Source: Streptomyces durocortorensis
GTDB taxonomy: Bacteria > Actinomycetota > Actinomycetes > Streptomycetales > Streptomycetaceae
DNA: 64,000 bases
Direction of reading: 5' to 3'
Assembly (NCBI RefSeq): GCF_031760065.1
Contig: NZ_CP134500.1
Span: forward strand, 2,790,001-2,854,000
Every line of letters starts with the position of its first letter. The first letter of the stretch is position 1. A program made the position numbers and the translations under genes. Shown here piece by piece: positions 1-9,429 of this stretch. Below the pieces are notes generated by a model. The model searched no databases and was not told the DNA's origin. It worked only from the letters and a program-made list of their open reading frames with translations.

Positions 1-84
1 GGCCAGCTCGGCACGGACGCGCTCCACCTGGGCGAGTGCCATGGGCGAGTCGCGGGACACAATGCGGATCAGATCAGCGGACAT
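1..84 (-). CDS. hemC: Hydroxymethylbilane synthase (porphobilinogen deaminase), N-terminal part only
   Basis: Only the first 28 residues are in the window; the gene runs off the left edge. The peptide has the family's N-terminal signature, an [18 protein letters not shown] stretch matching the first beta strand and helix of porphobilinogen deaminases (usual form RIxTRxSxLALxQ). The enzyme polymerises four porphobilinogen molecules into hydroxymethylbilane in tetrapyrrole synthesis, in the cytoplasm. The ATG at 84 gives this start; no strong ribosome site is seen. The wording of the motif (SRDSPMA) is slightly unusual, and the neighbours are not heme genes, so this may be a second copy rather than the housekeeping hemC. 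Family call is fairly safe; role is not testable from 28 residues. Confidence 0.7.
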   Translation of the reverse strand, partial: MSADLIRIVSRDSPMALAQVERVRAELA

Positions 85-102
85 GCCGTTCACGATAGTC
101 CG

Positions 103-375
103 TCAGATACGGGTTCCGACCAGAAGCCCCGACGCCCATGTCGCGCGCTTCCCAAGCAAGTTGGAGCGTTCGCTCAGACGTGCGAGAAAGTCGTCGACGC
201 GGGTCTGGTGATCGCTGGGCCACGTGGGCTGCGGCAACAGATCGTCTACGACGTAGAGGCCGCCCGGCTCCAGCAGTTCGAGCAGATCGTCCAGCCGGAG
301 AGACTTTTCAATCGACGACGGGTAGACAAGCACGCGAAGCTCCTGGTGGGGCACGGTGGATCTTGGTCGTGACAC
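103..375 (-). pseudogene. O-methyltransferase C-terminal fragment
   Basis: The open frame reads DLLELLEPGGLYVVDDLLP and later RATWASGLLVGTRI, which is the last third of class I SAM-dependent O-methyltransferases (strand beta-5 LxPGGLYVVDDLLPQPxWP, then the closing WASGLLVxTR strand). The N-terminal SAM-binding half (GxGxG motif) is absent, and nothing upstream in any frame restores it. The first 25 or so codons do not look like the family. I read this as a relic left by deletion, lying between the hemC-like start and a serine hydrolase. It might still be translated from a GTG near 375 but could not bind SAM. Confidence 0.55.
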
Positions 376-851
376 CTCCTACCAGAAGCTTCATCGCGTT
401 GCAGAGTCACCCAACTGACGGATATCGCCGACAGGTTGGAATCAGCTCAGTGACGGCGGCCAGTTCAGATTCCCCACGTACGGCCAGTTGAAATGTCACT
501 CTGTGTCGCGTGTCGCGGGGACTGCGCTTGTGGCTGCGTATAGCGAGAATCGGAGGCCGCTCATGCTGCAGCCGACGTCGTGCTCGGTCTTGACCTTCCT
601 GGTTCCTAATAAAGCTCGGCATCCGGGACCGGCCAACCCCCTGCGCACTGGTCAGCACCTCCACGATGCGGCCAGGCGCTCTGACATGCTGCGGCGCCAG
701 TTTGGCGAAGGCCGTGGACAGCGGCGCGTGGCTGCGGCTGCGGTTCACCGGCGTTCTCGGCCCCCGCGTGCCGACGGCCACGCAGCTGTTCCATCTGCCA
801 CGGCAAACGATCATTATTGACCGACCGCTTTCCACATGTACGGAGGACGCT
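376..851. other. Non-coding stretch upstream of the serine hydrolase
   Basis: No convincing gene on either strand: the frames here lack the third-position G/C bias of neighbouring genes and show no recognisable motif. The base composition is noticeably less GC-rich than the rest of the window around 480-620. It probably holds the promoter of the serine hydrolase starting at 852, but I see no clear promoter hexamers. Confidence 0.4.
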
Positions 852-2309
852 TTGCCGAGCGATGTGAGCTGGGATTCAGAGGGCAACTGGACAGCGAAGG
901 GGGGGTGGGGGACGGCGGCTTCGGACGGAGGCGGCTTCTCTCTCGACCGCTGGCAGGCGCGGCTGGATGAGCTGCGCGATGCCCACCACGTGCCGGGCGC
1001 GACCCTTGCCGTACTCAAGGACGGCGAAGTTCATGAGCTGGCCAGCGGGGTGCTGCACCGTGGCACCGGTGTGGAGGCGACGACCGACTCGGTGTTCCTG
1101 TCCGGGTCGGTCGCCAAGGTCTACACCGCCACGCTGGTGATGCAGCTCGTCGACTCCGGCGACCTGGACCTCGACGCACCCGTCGTGGACATCGTGCCGG
1201 AGTTCGCCACCCCGGACGCGGAAGCCACCAAGGCGATCACCGTGCGCCAACTGCTCAGCCATACCGGCGGATTGACCTGCGACTTCACCTTCGACTCCGG
1301 GCGGGGCGACGACTGCCTGGCCAAGTATGTCGAGGCTGCCCAGGGCGTCGCGCTGGACTGCCCGCCCGGGGCGGCGATTTCCTACAGCAGCCTCGGCTAC
1401 GTCGTGCTCGGCCGCATCGTGGAGGTGTTGACCGGCCAGACCTGGGACGAGGCCCTGCGGGACCGGCTCCTTGCCCCACTCGACCTCGAACACACCATGA
1501 CGCTGCCCGAAGAGGCGCTGCGGTTCCGGGTCGCCATGAGCCACCTGGGAGAGCCCGGCACCTACCCTGACCCGGCTCCCGTGTGGGACCTCATGCCGCG
1601 CTCGGCGGGACCGTACGGCCGCGTCATCTACTCCGCGGGCGACGCCGTCCGATTCGCCCAGATGCATCTGAACGGCGGCACCGCCCCGGACGGTACCCGC
1701 GTGCTGTCGGCCGAGTCCGTCGCGGCGATGCAGACCCCCGAGGTCGACTGCCCGGACAAGTGGACCGTCAGCGCCGACGGATGGGGCCTGGGCTGGACGC
1801 TGTACGACTGGGACGGCATATCCGGCTACGGCCACGACGGCTCAGCCGTCGCACAGCACTCCTACCTGCGCGTCGTCCCGCAGGCGGGCGTCGCCATCGC
1901 ACTACTCACCAACGGCGGCGACGCCCGCGCGCTCTACTCGGACCTGCTGCGGGAACTGTTGGCCGAGCTGGCCAGCGTGCGCATGCCGGACGACTTCGCA
2001 CCGGCCGCACAGCCCCCCACCGTCGACATGACACCACTGGTCGGCACCTACAAGCGCGAAGGCGTCCTGCTGACCGTCAGCCAGAAGGACGACGGCAGCG
2101 CGCACCTGCTGTACGAGTTCGTCGACGGCATGAAGGACATGTCCCCGCCCCTCGACATCGAGCTCGTACCGGTCACCGAGTCGGTCTTCGCCGGCACGGG
2201 CGCCGGGCCGTCGTTCAGCGAGGGCTACATGCCGGTGGTCTTCTCCATCCTCACCGACGGCACCAGGTGCGTCTACGTCGGCATGCGCGCCACACCGAAG
2301 ACCATATGA
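852..2309 (+). CDS. Serine hydrolase, beta-lactamase class C / D-Ala-D-Ala peptidase family
   Basis: A 485-residue protein with the three landmarks of the penicillin-recognising fold: S86-V-A-K89 (SxxK nucleophile motif), Y178-S-S (YxN-like motif) and H328-D-G330 (the HxG/KTG position). The DVRQLLSHTGG-type segment (VRQLLSHTGGL) is also typical. The C-terminal about 130 residues form an added beta-rich domain common in this esterase group. I chose TTG at 852 because GGAGG lies about 6 bases upstream and the residues before it do not resemble the family. No signal peptide is evident, so it may act in the cytoplasm as an esterase or peptidase. Substrate unknown. A hairpin follows at 2358. Confidence 0.8.
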   Translation: MPSDVSWDSEGNWTAKGGWGTAASDGGGFSLDRWQARLDELRDAHHVPGATLAVLKDGEVHELASGVLHRGTGVEATTDSVFLSGSVAKVYTATLVMQLVDSGDLDLDAPVVDIVPEFATPDAEATKAITVRQLLSHTGGLTCDFTFDSGRGDDCLAKYVEAAQGVALDCPPGAAISYSSLGYVVLGRIVEVLTGQTWDEALRDRLLAPLDLEHTMTLPEEALRFRVAMSHLGEPGTYPDPAPVWDLMPRSAGPYGRVIYSAGDAVRFAQMHLNGGTAPDGTRVLSAESVAAMQTPEVDCPDKWTVSADGWGLGWTLYDWDGISGYGHDGSAVAQHSYLRVVPQAGVAIALLTNGGDARALYSDLLRELLAELASVRMPDDFAPAAQPPTVDMTPLVGTYKREGVLLTVSQKDDGSAHLLYEFVDGMKDMSPPLDIELVPVTESVFAGTGAGPSFSEGYMPVVFSILTDGTRCVYVGMRATPKTI

Positions 2310-2357
2310 CGCCATAACCGTCCAGGCCCCGCCACCCGCAACGGACCGCCGAGCCTT

Positions 2358-2376
2358 ACCGACCCTGCGGGTCGGT
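2358..2376 (+). terminator. Hairpin terminator after the serine hydrolase
   Basis: Perfect 8-bp arms (ACCGACCC / GGGTCGGT) with a 3-base loop, 49 bases after the stop codon. There is no U-run, as is usual in Streptomyces. Confidence 0.5.
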
Positions 2377-2602
2377 TCCAGGATCCGACGCGGAACCGGC
2401 GGGGCCATTCGCCACACGGTCAAATGCACTCGGAGCGGTGGCCAGCAGGACTGCTGCGCCTGGCTTCGCCCGCCACCTTGCACTACCCGAGCAGCAACTC
2501 AGTGTGACCATCGGTGGCCAGATGACTCCCCATCAAGTGGCCGCCAACGGGGAATCTCAACTGGCCACTGACAAGTGAGCACGTGGTCCAACTCATTCGG
2601 CA

Positions 2603-2992
2603 TCACACCAACAGTCGCCCCCGCGGCCATCGTCCTTCCAGCGAAGGATGTCGGAGTAGGCAGGGAATCTTGATCACATTTCCCTGAGCGGCACTGCCTG
2701 CCCGCTGTTTCACTCTGCGACGGAACAACCACGCCGTCAGTCCTGCCGCTGCCACGACAACCACCAGTTCGATCACTGCAGCATTCAAGCAGCGCAGAAC
2801 CTGAGTGCCCAGTCCTTCCCACGCCCGCCATTCCAGCGGGTTCACTTCCAGTCGACCTTCAGAATCTGCGAACCCGCTGGTTTCGGTATAGCCGTCGAGC
2901 CAGGCGTCAGCATCTGCCGTCACGAAGGACACGCGGGTGTCATGACCCAGATGCGCGGCGGCGACGGCCTGGCGCCCGGGGTCCGTCTCCAT
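2603..2992 (-). CDS. Hypothetical protein with one membrane segment
   Basis: I do not recognise this 129-residue frame. It has an acidic N-terminal half (VSFVTADADAWLDGY region), then a single hydrophobic segment around residues 72-92 (VIELVVVVAAAGLTAWLF) followed by RRRVKQR, which fits a single-pass protein with a cytoplasmic basic anchor. The tail is basic and low in family character. The start at ATG 2992 has no good ribosome site. It lies among gene fragments, so it could be the remnant of a longer gene or a chance frame. The flanks at 2377-2602 and 2993-3173 show nothing else. Confidence 0.3.
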   Translation of the reverse strand: METDPGRQAVAAAHLGHDTRVSFVTADADAWLDGYTETSGFADSEGRLEVNPLEWRAWEGLGTQVLRCLNAAVIELVVVVAAAGLTAWLFRRRVKQRAGSAAQGNVIKIPCLLRHPSLEGRWPRGRLLV

Positions 2993-3173
2993 GGGTTGAC
3001 GCCGTCCGGACCGACGGCGGGTAGAGGCCGTCCGGTGAGTGTGGTCATGCGCTCAGTAGATACCGACAGCACGTCGGCAAAATAGGGCGTGCGGGGTCAG
3101 ATCAAGGAGCGCGTCCAGCGCACGACCACTCCTCCCGAATCAGTCGGCAGCCACCCGTCGCCCCCTCCCCGCC

Positions 3174-3695
3174 TCACCCCTTGACCGCCTCCACGATCCG
3201 TTCCGCGACCTGGGCGGGCGTGAGGTGTGTGGTGTCGATGACCTCGGCCTCGGCGTGCAGCCAGGTACGGGCGGCCTCGGCGTAGGGCTCCAGATGGGCG
3301 AAGCGGAACGGGGAGGGGCCGAGGTCCGTGTCGCCCTCGATGCGGCCGCGCAGGGTGTCCTGGTCGGCGTGGAGGACGAAGTGGCGGACCGGAATGCGGT
3401 GTTCGGCGAGGCCCGCGCTGATCTCGCGCCAGTACGGCTCGACCAGCACCGTCATGGGCATCACCAGGATGCCGCCCGTGTAGTCGAGTACGCGGCGGGC
3501 GGTCTCGACCACCAGCTGCCGCCAGGGCGGCCAGTGCTGGAAGTTGTCCGTACGGGACAGGACCGGCGTGATGTCCATGAGTGTCTCGCCGACCTTCTCG
3601 GCGTCGAACACCCGTGAATCCGGGAGCATTTGCCGCACGAGTGCGGCGGTCGTCGTCTTTCCCGCGCCGTGGGTGCCGTTGAGCCACACAATCAT
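3174..3695 (-). CDS. P-loop ATP-binding protein, TmrB-like
   Basis: A 173-residue protein beginning MIVWLNGTHGAGKTTTA, a Walker A P-loop placed right at the N-terminus, followed by a region (DAEKVGETL, WPPWRQLVVE) that closely follows the layout of TmrB, the Bacillus tunicamycin-resistance ATP-binding protein, and related small kinases. The C-terminal part has the VIDTTHLTPAQVAERI segment typical of nucleotide-kinase-like P-loop proteins where a Thr/Asp pair precedes the last helix. ATG 3695 puts the P-loop at the usual distance from the start; the frame upstream is not conserved in character. It likely binds ATP and may phosphorylate a small molecule or antibiotic. Resistance to tunicamycin is only an analogy. 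Confidence 0.7.
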   Translation of the reverse strand: MIVWLNGTHGAGKTTTAALVRQMLPDSRVFDAEKVGETLMDITPVLSRTDNFQHWPPWRQLVVETARRVLDYTGGILVMPMTVLVEPYWREISAGLAEHRIPVRHFVLHADQDTLRGRIEGDTDLGPSPFRFAHLEPYAEAARTWLHAEAEVIDTTHLTPAQVAERIVEAVKG

Positions 3696-3772
3696 GGGCC
3701 CAAACCTAACGGCCGGGTCTCCCGGCGGGCGAGCGGCTTCTCCGGGAGGCACAGGTACGGAGGCTGGTGGTG

Positions 3773-3940
3773 TCAGACCTTGATCACGGTGACCCGCCCG
3801 CCGCACAGCGCGGTGAGGTCCTCGGGGTCGGAGGTGAGTACGGTGACGGGGCCAGGTGCTACGAGAGCTGTGGCGCAGAGCATGGCGTCAATGGCGCACT
3901 TGCACCCATGCAGCCCGGCATCGGCGCCGACCGTGTCACG
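3773..3940 (-). pseudogene. PIN-domain toxin remnant (VapC-like C-terminus)
   Basis: About 55 residues ending at 3773 read as the last part of a PIN-domain ribonuclease: CAIDAMLCATAL, then VTVLTSDPEDLTAL and a closing VTVIKV strand, matching the DAxIAAxAL ... VLTxDxxD end of VapC toxins, which carries two of the acidic metal ligands. The first two thirds, with the N-terminal Asp and the central Glu, are missing. The fragment begins where the preceding antitoxin ends, so a deletion joined the antitoxin stop to the toxin tail. It cannot be an active nuclease. Confidence 0.6.
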
Positions 3941-4187
3941 CGGCGCTCTGGGCGTCGGCCTGCTGCTCACGGGCCCGTTGCAGCTGATCGCGCCTGGCCT
4001 GGATCTCTTCCTCACCGATCGGACCGTGATCGGCCTCGGCCACGGCGATGAGCTCGTTCAGATCGTCCCGCTCGATCTGGCGGGCGACAGCCGCCGCGAC
4101 GTAGGCGGAAAGGCCGCTACGTTGCCGAGCGGCTTCCGCGATACCGCGCGGCAGCGTGATCGAGTACTTGCCGGTGGCATCACTCAT
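3936..4187 (-). CDS. Antitoxin of a VapBC-type module (orphaned)
   Basis: An 83-residue protein starting MSDATGKYSITLPRGIAEAAR, the beta strand then helix of a ribbon-helix-helix type DNA-binding antitoxin, followed by an SAYVAAAVARQIERDDL helix and a charged, largely helical tail (EEEIQARRDQLQRAREQQ) that would wrap the toxin. ATG 4187 has AGGATAGG just upstream. In intact modules the antitoxin binds its own promoter and neutralises a PIN ribonuclease encoded immediately downstream; here only the tail of that toxin is left. It starts 2 bases after the GNAT gene ends. It may survive as a DNA-binding repressor or as protection against a related toxin. Confidence 0.65.
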   Translation of the reverse strand: MSDATGKYSITLPRGIAEAARQRSGLSAYVAAAVARQIERDDLNELIAVAEADHGPIGEEEIQARRDQLQRAREQQADAQSAA

Positions 4188-4188
4188 G

Positions 4189-4689
4189 CTACCTATCCTC
4201 CTGCACATCCCCCGAGGGGTGGTTCATCCACTCCGCGACCACCTCCCCGTCCTCCTCCACCCCCGTCAGGCGGAAGCCGAGCGCGGTGTACAAGCGGGCG
4301 GCGGCCTCGTTGGCCGGGGCGTAGGAGAGGCGGACCGCCGTGCGGCCGGGGCGGGCGGACAGCCAGGTCGCCAGGGTGCGTACGGCGGCTGCGCCGATGC
4401 CCCGGCCCTGGTGGGAGGCGTCGATCAGCACGCCGCCGATCCAGTACGAACCGTCCTCGTCCCGCCCCCACATGATGTGCCCGGCCACCTCGTCACCGGC
4501 CAGGACCGCCAAGGAGTGCCAGGTGTCCTCGCGGGCCGTCAGCACCAGGTAGCGGGCCGCCAGGGCAGGGACCCAGTCGCGCTGGTCGTCGCGGGGTGCG
4601 CAGTCGGCGACCGCCCGCCAGTTGTCCCCGTCGACCTCGTGGAGGGTGACGGGACGGCCCGCCCTGTCGGTGTGTTCGTACGTGATCAT
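4189..4689 (-). CDS. GNAT family N-acetyltransferase
   Basis: A 166-residue single-domain GNAT. The acetyl-CoA pyrophosphate loop is HQGRGIGAAAV around residues 92-102, preceded by the YWIGGVLIDASH strand and followed by VRLSYAPANEAAARLYTALGF, the classic motif B with the alanine/asparagine and aromatic helix. The start MITYEHTD is at ATG 4689. It would transfer acetyl from acetyl-CoA to an amine; substrate not predictable. It is upstream of and nearly touching the antitoxin gene, and about 40 bases after the SDR gene's end, so it could be co-transcribed with either. Confidence 0.85.
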   Translation of the reverse strand: MITYEHTDRAGRPVTLHEVDGDNWRAVADCAPRDDQRDWVPALAARYLVLTAREDTWHSLAVLAGDEVAGHIMWGRDEDGSYWIGGVLIDASHQGRGIGAAAVRTLATWLSARPGRTAVRLSYAPANEAAARLYTALGFRLTGVEEDGEVVAEWMNHPSGDVQEDR

Positions 4690-4731
4690 GCGGAGAGGGT
4701 AGGAGCGGCGGGTGGCGCCCCGCCAGGGGTT

Positions 4732-5538
4732 TTACTCCCGCCCCGACATCGCCTGGCGGAACCCCGTGTTCACCGCCAGGATTCCGCCGTCCACCCGCAG
4801 TGTCGTCCCCGTGATCCACGACGCGTCGGACGAGGCGAGGAAGGCGACGGCGGACGCGATGTCCTCGGGGGTGCCGACCCGGCCGAGGGGGTAGAGGGCG
4901 GCGGCACGCTCCAGTTCGGCGTCGCGGCCCGACCAGGCGGCCGTGCGGATCGTGCCGGGGGCCACCAGGTTGACCCGTACGCCGCGCGGGCCCGCGTGGC
5001 CCGCCAGCGTACGGGTCAGGCTGGCCAGGCCCGCCTTGGCCGCGCTGTACGCGTGGCCGCCGAAGTCCTGTTCGCCGTTGACCGAGCCGATGGTGACGAT
5101 CGCGCCCCGGCCCGAGGCCACCAGGTGCGGCAGGGCGGCGCGGGCGCAGCGGAAGGGGCCGGAGAGGGTGATGTCCAGGTCGCGGTCCCACTCCTCGTCC
5201 GTCTCGTCCTCGAAGAGACTCGCGTCCTCGCTCGCCGCGTACGCGTTGTTGACGAGGACGTCGAGGCGGCCGAAGGTCGCGGCCGCGCGGGCGACCGCCG
5301 CCTCCACCGCTGTCCGGTCCGCCACGTCGCAGGCCAGGGAGTCGGCCGTGCCGCCCGCCTCGCGTATCGCCGCCGCCGTGTCCGAGGCGCGCTCGGCGTC
5401 CAGGTCGGTGACGAGGACCGAGGCGCCTTCCGCCGCCAGGCGGTGGGCCGTTGCCGCGCCGATGCCCTGGCCGGCGGCGGTGATCAGGACGCTGTAACCG
5501 TCGAAGCGGGCCCTTGCCCCACGCGTTGCAGGTGTCAT
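4732..5538 (-). CDS. SDR family oxidoreductase
   Basis: A 268-residue classical short-chain dehydrogenase. It has the cofactor loop TAAGQGIGAATA near residue 20, an acidic residue after strand 2 (VTDLDAE, favouring NAD), NNAY in place of NNAG, the catalytic serine in IVTIGSVNG, and YSAAK (YxxxK). The C-terminus ends with the usual WITGTTLRVDGG. The ATG at 5538 overlaps the stop of the upstream serine hydrolase (ATGA), so the two are translationally coupled and probably work on one pathway. Likely oxidises or reduces a hydroxy/keto group; substrate unknown. Confidence 0.9.
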   Translation of the reverse strand: MTPATRGARARFDGYSVLITAAGQGIGAATAHRLAAEGASVLVTDLDAERASDTAAAIREAGGTADSLACDVADRTAVEAAVARAAATFGRLDVLVNNAYAASEDASLFEDETDEEWDRDLDITLSGPFRCARAALPHLVASGRGAIVTIGSVNGEQDFGGHAYSAAKAGLASLTRTLAGHAGPRGVRVNLVAPGTIRTAAWSGRDAELERAAALYPLGRVGTPEDIASAVAFLASSDASWITGTTLRVDGGILAVNTGFRQAMSGRE

Positions 5539-6749
5539 AGCGCCGACCGTACTGCCCTGACCAGTGCCTGGGCACGGGGGTCCGCGGTGACTCCCTTCTG
5601 GAGGCCGTTGGTCACATAGCCGAGTGCGATGCCGGATTCGGGGTCGGCGAAGCCCAGCGAACCGCCCCGGCCCGGGTGGCCGAAGGAGCCGGGGCCCAGC
5701 AGGGGCGCCGCCGGGCCGTGCAGCATGTAGCCCAGGCCGAAGCGGGTGTTGACCACCAGGACCCGGTCGGGGCCCGCCGACTCCTCCGTGCGGGCCAGCG
5801 TCAGGGTCGCGGGGGCGAACAGGCGGCGGTGGCCGTCGACCGGACCGATCATCGCGGCGTAGCAGCGGGCCAGGCCCCGGGCGGTCGCGATGCCGCCCGA
5901 GGCGGGGAGTTCGGCCGTACGGTAGGCCGCGTCGTTCTCGTCGGGGAACGGGTCGATCGCGCCGAACGCCCGCCGGGTGAGCGATTCCGGGTCGCGGTAG
6001 GCCTCGACCACCGAGCGTTTGGGGCGTACGCGCAGGGCGCCGGAGGCCGCGGTGGGGGCCGGGGGCTCCACGGAACCGATGCGGCCGATGCGGTGGGCCT
6101 CGTCGGCGGGGAGTCCGAACCAGAAGTCCAGGCCGAGCGGGCGCGCGATCTCCTCCGCGATCCAGCGGCCGATGGTACGGCCGGTGGCGCGGCGGACCAG
6201 TTCGCCGATCAGCCAGCTGTAGGTCTGGGCGTGGTAGCCGTGGTCGGTGCCCGGCTCCCAGTACGGGCTCTGGGCCGCGACGGCCGCCGGGCCGGAGAGC
6301 CCGTCGGCGGCCTCGGCGGGGGTGAGGGTGCGGTCCAGGGCGGGCACCCCGGCCCGGTGGGCCAGGAGGTCGCGGACCAGGACGCGTTCCTTGCCGTTCG
6401 CCTTGAACTCCGGCCAGTACGTGGAGACCGGGGCGTCCAGGTCGACCTGTCCGCGCTGGTGGAGCAGGAGGGGGACGGCGGCGGCGATGCCCTTGCCCGC
6501 CGAGCGCACGATCTGGACGGTGTCGACCGCCCAGGGCTCGGTGCCGTCCACGTCTCTCGTACCGGCCCACAGGTCCACGACCTTGCGCCCGTCCCGGTAG
6601 ACGGCGACGGCCGCGCCGCGCTCCCCCCGCTGCTCGAAGTTGCGGGCGAACGCGTCCGCGACCGCTTCGAACCCGGGCGCCACCGTGCCCCGTACGTCCA
6701 CGTCCACGCCTGCTCCCGTACCCGCCGATGTGCCCGCGCCCTCGCTCAT
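5535..6749 (-). CDS. Serine hydrolase, beta-lactamase class C-like esterase
   Basis: A 404-residue protein of the EstB/LpqH-type esterase branch of class C beta-lactamases. S83-A-G-K86 is the SxxK motif, YHAQTYSWLIGEL supplies the tyrosine motif, and GHPGRGGSLGFADP gives the HxG motif with the family's typical SxGFxDP ending. The ATG at 6749 (MSEGAG) was chosen because upstream codons are unlike the family and the Gly/Ala/Thr-rich N-terminus after it is typical of Streptomyces. No signal sequence, so probably cytoplasmic. Coupled to the following SDR by a 4-base overlap, suggesting an ester hydrolysis then alcohol oxidation sequence; that is inference. Confidence 0.85.
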   Translation of the reverse strand: MSEGAGTSAGTGAGVDVDVRGTVAPGFEAVADAFARNFEQRGERGAAVAVYRDGRKVVDLWAGTRDVDGTEPWAVDTVQIVRSAGKGIAAAVPLLLHQRGQVDLDAPVSTYWPEFKANGKERVLVRDLLAHRAGVPALDRTLTPAEAADGLSGPAAVAAQSPYWEPGTDHGYHAQTYSWLIGELVRRATGRTIGRWIAEEIARPLGLDFWFGLPADEAHRIGRIGSVEPPAPTAASGALRVRPKRSVVEAYRDPESLTRRAFGAIDPFPDENDAAYRTAELPASGGIATARGLARCYAAMIGPVDGHRRLFAPATLTLARTEESAGPDRVLVVNTRFGLGYMLHGPAAPLLGPGSFGHPGRGGSLGFADPESGIALGYVTNGLQKGVTADPRAQALVRAVRSAL

Positions 6750-6822
6750 CCCCCCATGGTGCACGGCCGGGCGGGCACGGCGGGGCCCGGGGCGTCGGCC
6801 CCTTCGGTCCGTCACGGTCTGT

Positions 6823-7598
<776 letters not shown>

Positions 7599-7611
<13 letters not shown>

Positions 7612-8360
7612 CCCAGCAGACAGACCGCGAGGGCGAGTAGAGGAAGGGCCGCCGCGTACGCCCACTGGGTGCGGGTGGCCGTCGCCTGGTCGATGACCGG
7701 CATCGTGCCCCGGTAGCCCCGGCTGACCATCGCGAGGTGGACGCGCTCGCCGCGCTCGTACGAGCGGATGAACAGGGCGCCCGCCGAGGCGGCCAGCACC
7801 CGCCACTGGCGCACCCCGCGTGCCTCGAAGCCCCGGGAGCGGCGGGCGATCGACATGCGCCGCATCTCGTCGGTGATGACGTCCCCGTACCGGATCATGA
7901 ACGAGGCGATCTGGACGAGCAGCGGGGGCAGCTTCAGGCGCTGGAGGCCGAGGAGCACGGAGCGCAGTTCGGTGGTGGCGGCCAGGATCACCGAGGCGGC
8001 GACGCCGAGGGTGGCCTTGGCGAGCACGTTCCAGGCGCCCCAGAGGCCGGGAACGCTGACCGGGACGCCGAGGATCTCGGTCTGCTCGCCGGGCACCACG
8101 AACGGCATGAGCAGCGCGAACGCGACGAACGGCACCTCGATGACGAGCCGTTTCAGCAGGAAGGCGGCGGGAATGCGGGCCAGGGCGGCGACGGCGGCCA
8201 GCAGCGCCGCGTACAGGCCGAAGGCCCACATCGCCTCGCGCGGGGTGGAGACGACGACGAGCACGAAGCCGAAGACGGCGGCCAGCTTGCAGTGCGGGGG
8301 CAGCCGGTGGACCGGCGAGTGTCCGTGCCGGTAGAGCTTGTGGGCGTGGCCCGATCCCAT
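7599..8360 (-). CDS. cbiQ: Cobalt/nickel ECF transporter transmembrane protein CbiQ
   Basis: A 253-residue membrane protein with about five hydrophobic segments and the CbiQ/EcfT coupling motif, visible here as SIARRSRGFEARG (the A-R-G type cytoplasmic loop) and AMVSRGYRG (the second ARG-like motif) that contact the ATPases. The N-terminus has the conserved HRLPPHCKL segment. ATG 8360 begins one base after the stop of cbiMN. It couples ATP hydrolysis by CbiO to movement of the substrate-binding CbiM. Confidence 0.92.
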
Positions 8361-8361
8361 G

Positions 8362-9429
8362 TCAGGCGTTCTCGTGGTCGCGCGGGTTGGTACGGGGTGC
8401 GCCCTGCTCGTCGTCCTTGCGGCGGCGGACCATCCAGAAGACGCCCGTGCCGACGACGACGGTGGCGCTGACGCCGATCATCCCGGCGAGGCCGCCGGAG
8501 AGCCGGGCGTTCTCGATGTCGCCGACCCCGTAGTCGGCGAGCGGGGAGTCGGCGGCGCCGTGCTCCTCAGCCTTCTCGTCGATGCCCTTGTCGGCGGCGA
8601 CCCGCTCCAGGCCGTCCGGGTCGGCGGAGGCGTAGAAGGAGACGACCCCGGCGAGGAGGAAGGCGGAGACCAGGCCGGTGGTCCAGAACCCCCGGGTGGA
8701 CCGGGCGGGGGCGGGCTCCGGCTCCCGGGTGGCGGCCGGGGCGTCGACCAGTTCGCCGTCGACCCGGAGCTTGAGGGGCGTGGCGGGCCCCTGGACGCCG
8801 TGGACGAGGTCGGGGCGTACGGCGAGGACGGCGCCGACGGTCAGCGCGGTGATGACCGCTTCGCCGATGCCGATCAGGACGTGCACCCCGATCATGGCCG
8901 TGAAGACCGTGCCGATCGGGATGTCGGTGGTGCCGCCGATCCAGTAGAGCAGCGTGAACGCGGCGGCCGAGGCGGGCACGGAGACCAGGGCGGCGACGAA
9001 CGCCGAGGCGGTCACGGACCGGCGGGTGCGCGGCAGGAGGCCGGTCAGCAGCCGGAATAGCGCGTACGCGACGACGACGGTGACCACGCCCATGACGGTG
9101 ATGTTCACGCCGAGCGCGGTGAGACCGCCGTCCGCGAAGAAGATGCCCTGCATCAGCAGCACCACGGACAGACAGAGCACCGCTGTACAGGGCCCGACCA
9201 GGATCGCGGCCAGCGCCCCTCCCATCAGGTGGCCGCTGGTGCCGGCGGCCACCGGGAAGTTCAGCATCTGTACGGCGAAGATGAACGCGGCCACCAGCCC
9301 GGCGAGCGGCGCCGTGCGCTCGTCCAGTTCCCGGCGCGCGCCGCGGAGGCTGACGGCGAGGGCCCCGGCGGCGAACACCCCGGCGGCCACGGAGACAGGT
9401 GCATCGATGAATCCATCGGGTACATGCAT
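8362..9429 (-). CDS. cbiM: Cobalt/nickel transporter substrate-binding protein, CbiM-CbiN fusion
   Basis: A 355-residue protein. It starts MHVPDGFID, where Met1 and His2 of CbiM/NikM directly coordinate the metal, so the ATG at 9429 rather than the next in-line ATG must be the start. The first about 210 residues are CbiM, with GTSGHLMGGALAA (metal-site histidine) and seven or so hydrophobic segments. After a Pro/Ala linker, residues 235-340 look like CbiN: a membrane segment, an extracellular loop (YASADPDGLERVAADKG) and a second membrane segment ending in a basic tail. A GGAAG-GGAG ribosome site lies upstream. No cobalamin-riboswitch features were found upstream. Confidence 0.9.
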   Translation of the reverse strand: MHVPDGFIDAPVSVAAGVFAAGALAVSLRGARRELDERTAPLAGLVAAFIFAVQMLNFPVAAGTSGHLMGGALAAILVGPCTAVLCLSVVLLMQGIFFADGGLTALGVNITVMGVVTVVVAYALFRLLTGLLPRTRRSVTASAFVAALVSVPASAAAFTLLYWIGGTTDIPIGTVFTAMIGVHVLIGIGEAVITALTVGAVLAVRPDLVHGVQGPATPLKLRVDGELVDAPAATREPEPAPARSTRGFWTTGLVSAFLLAGVVSFYASADPDGLERVAADKGIDEKAEEHGAADSPLADYGVGDIENARLSGGLAGMIGVSATVVVGTGVFWMVRRRKDDEQGAPRTNPRDHENA

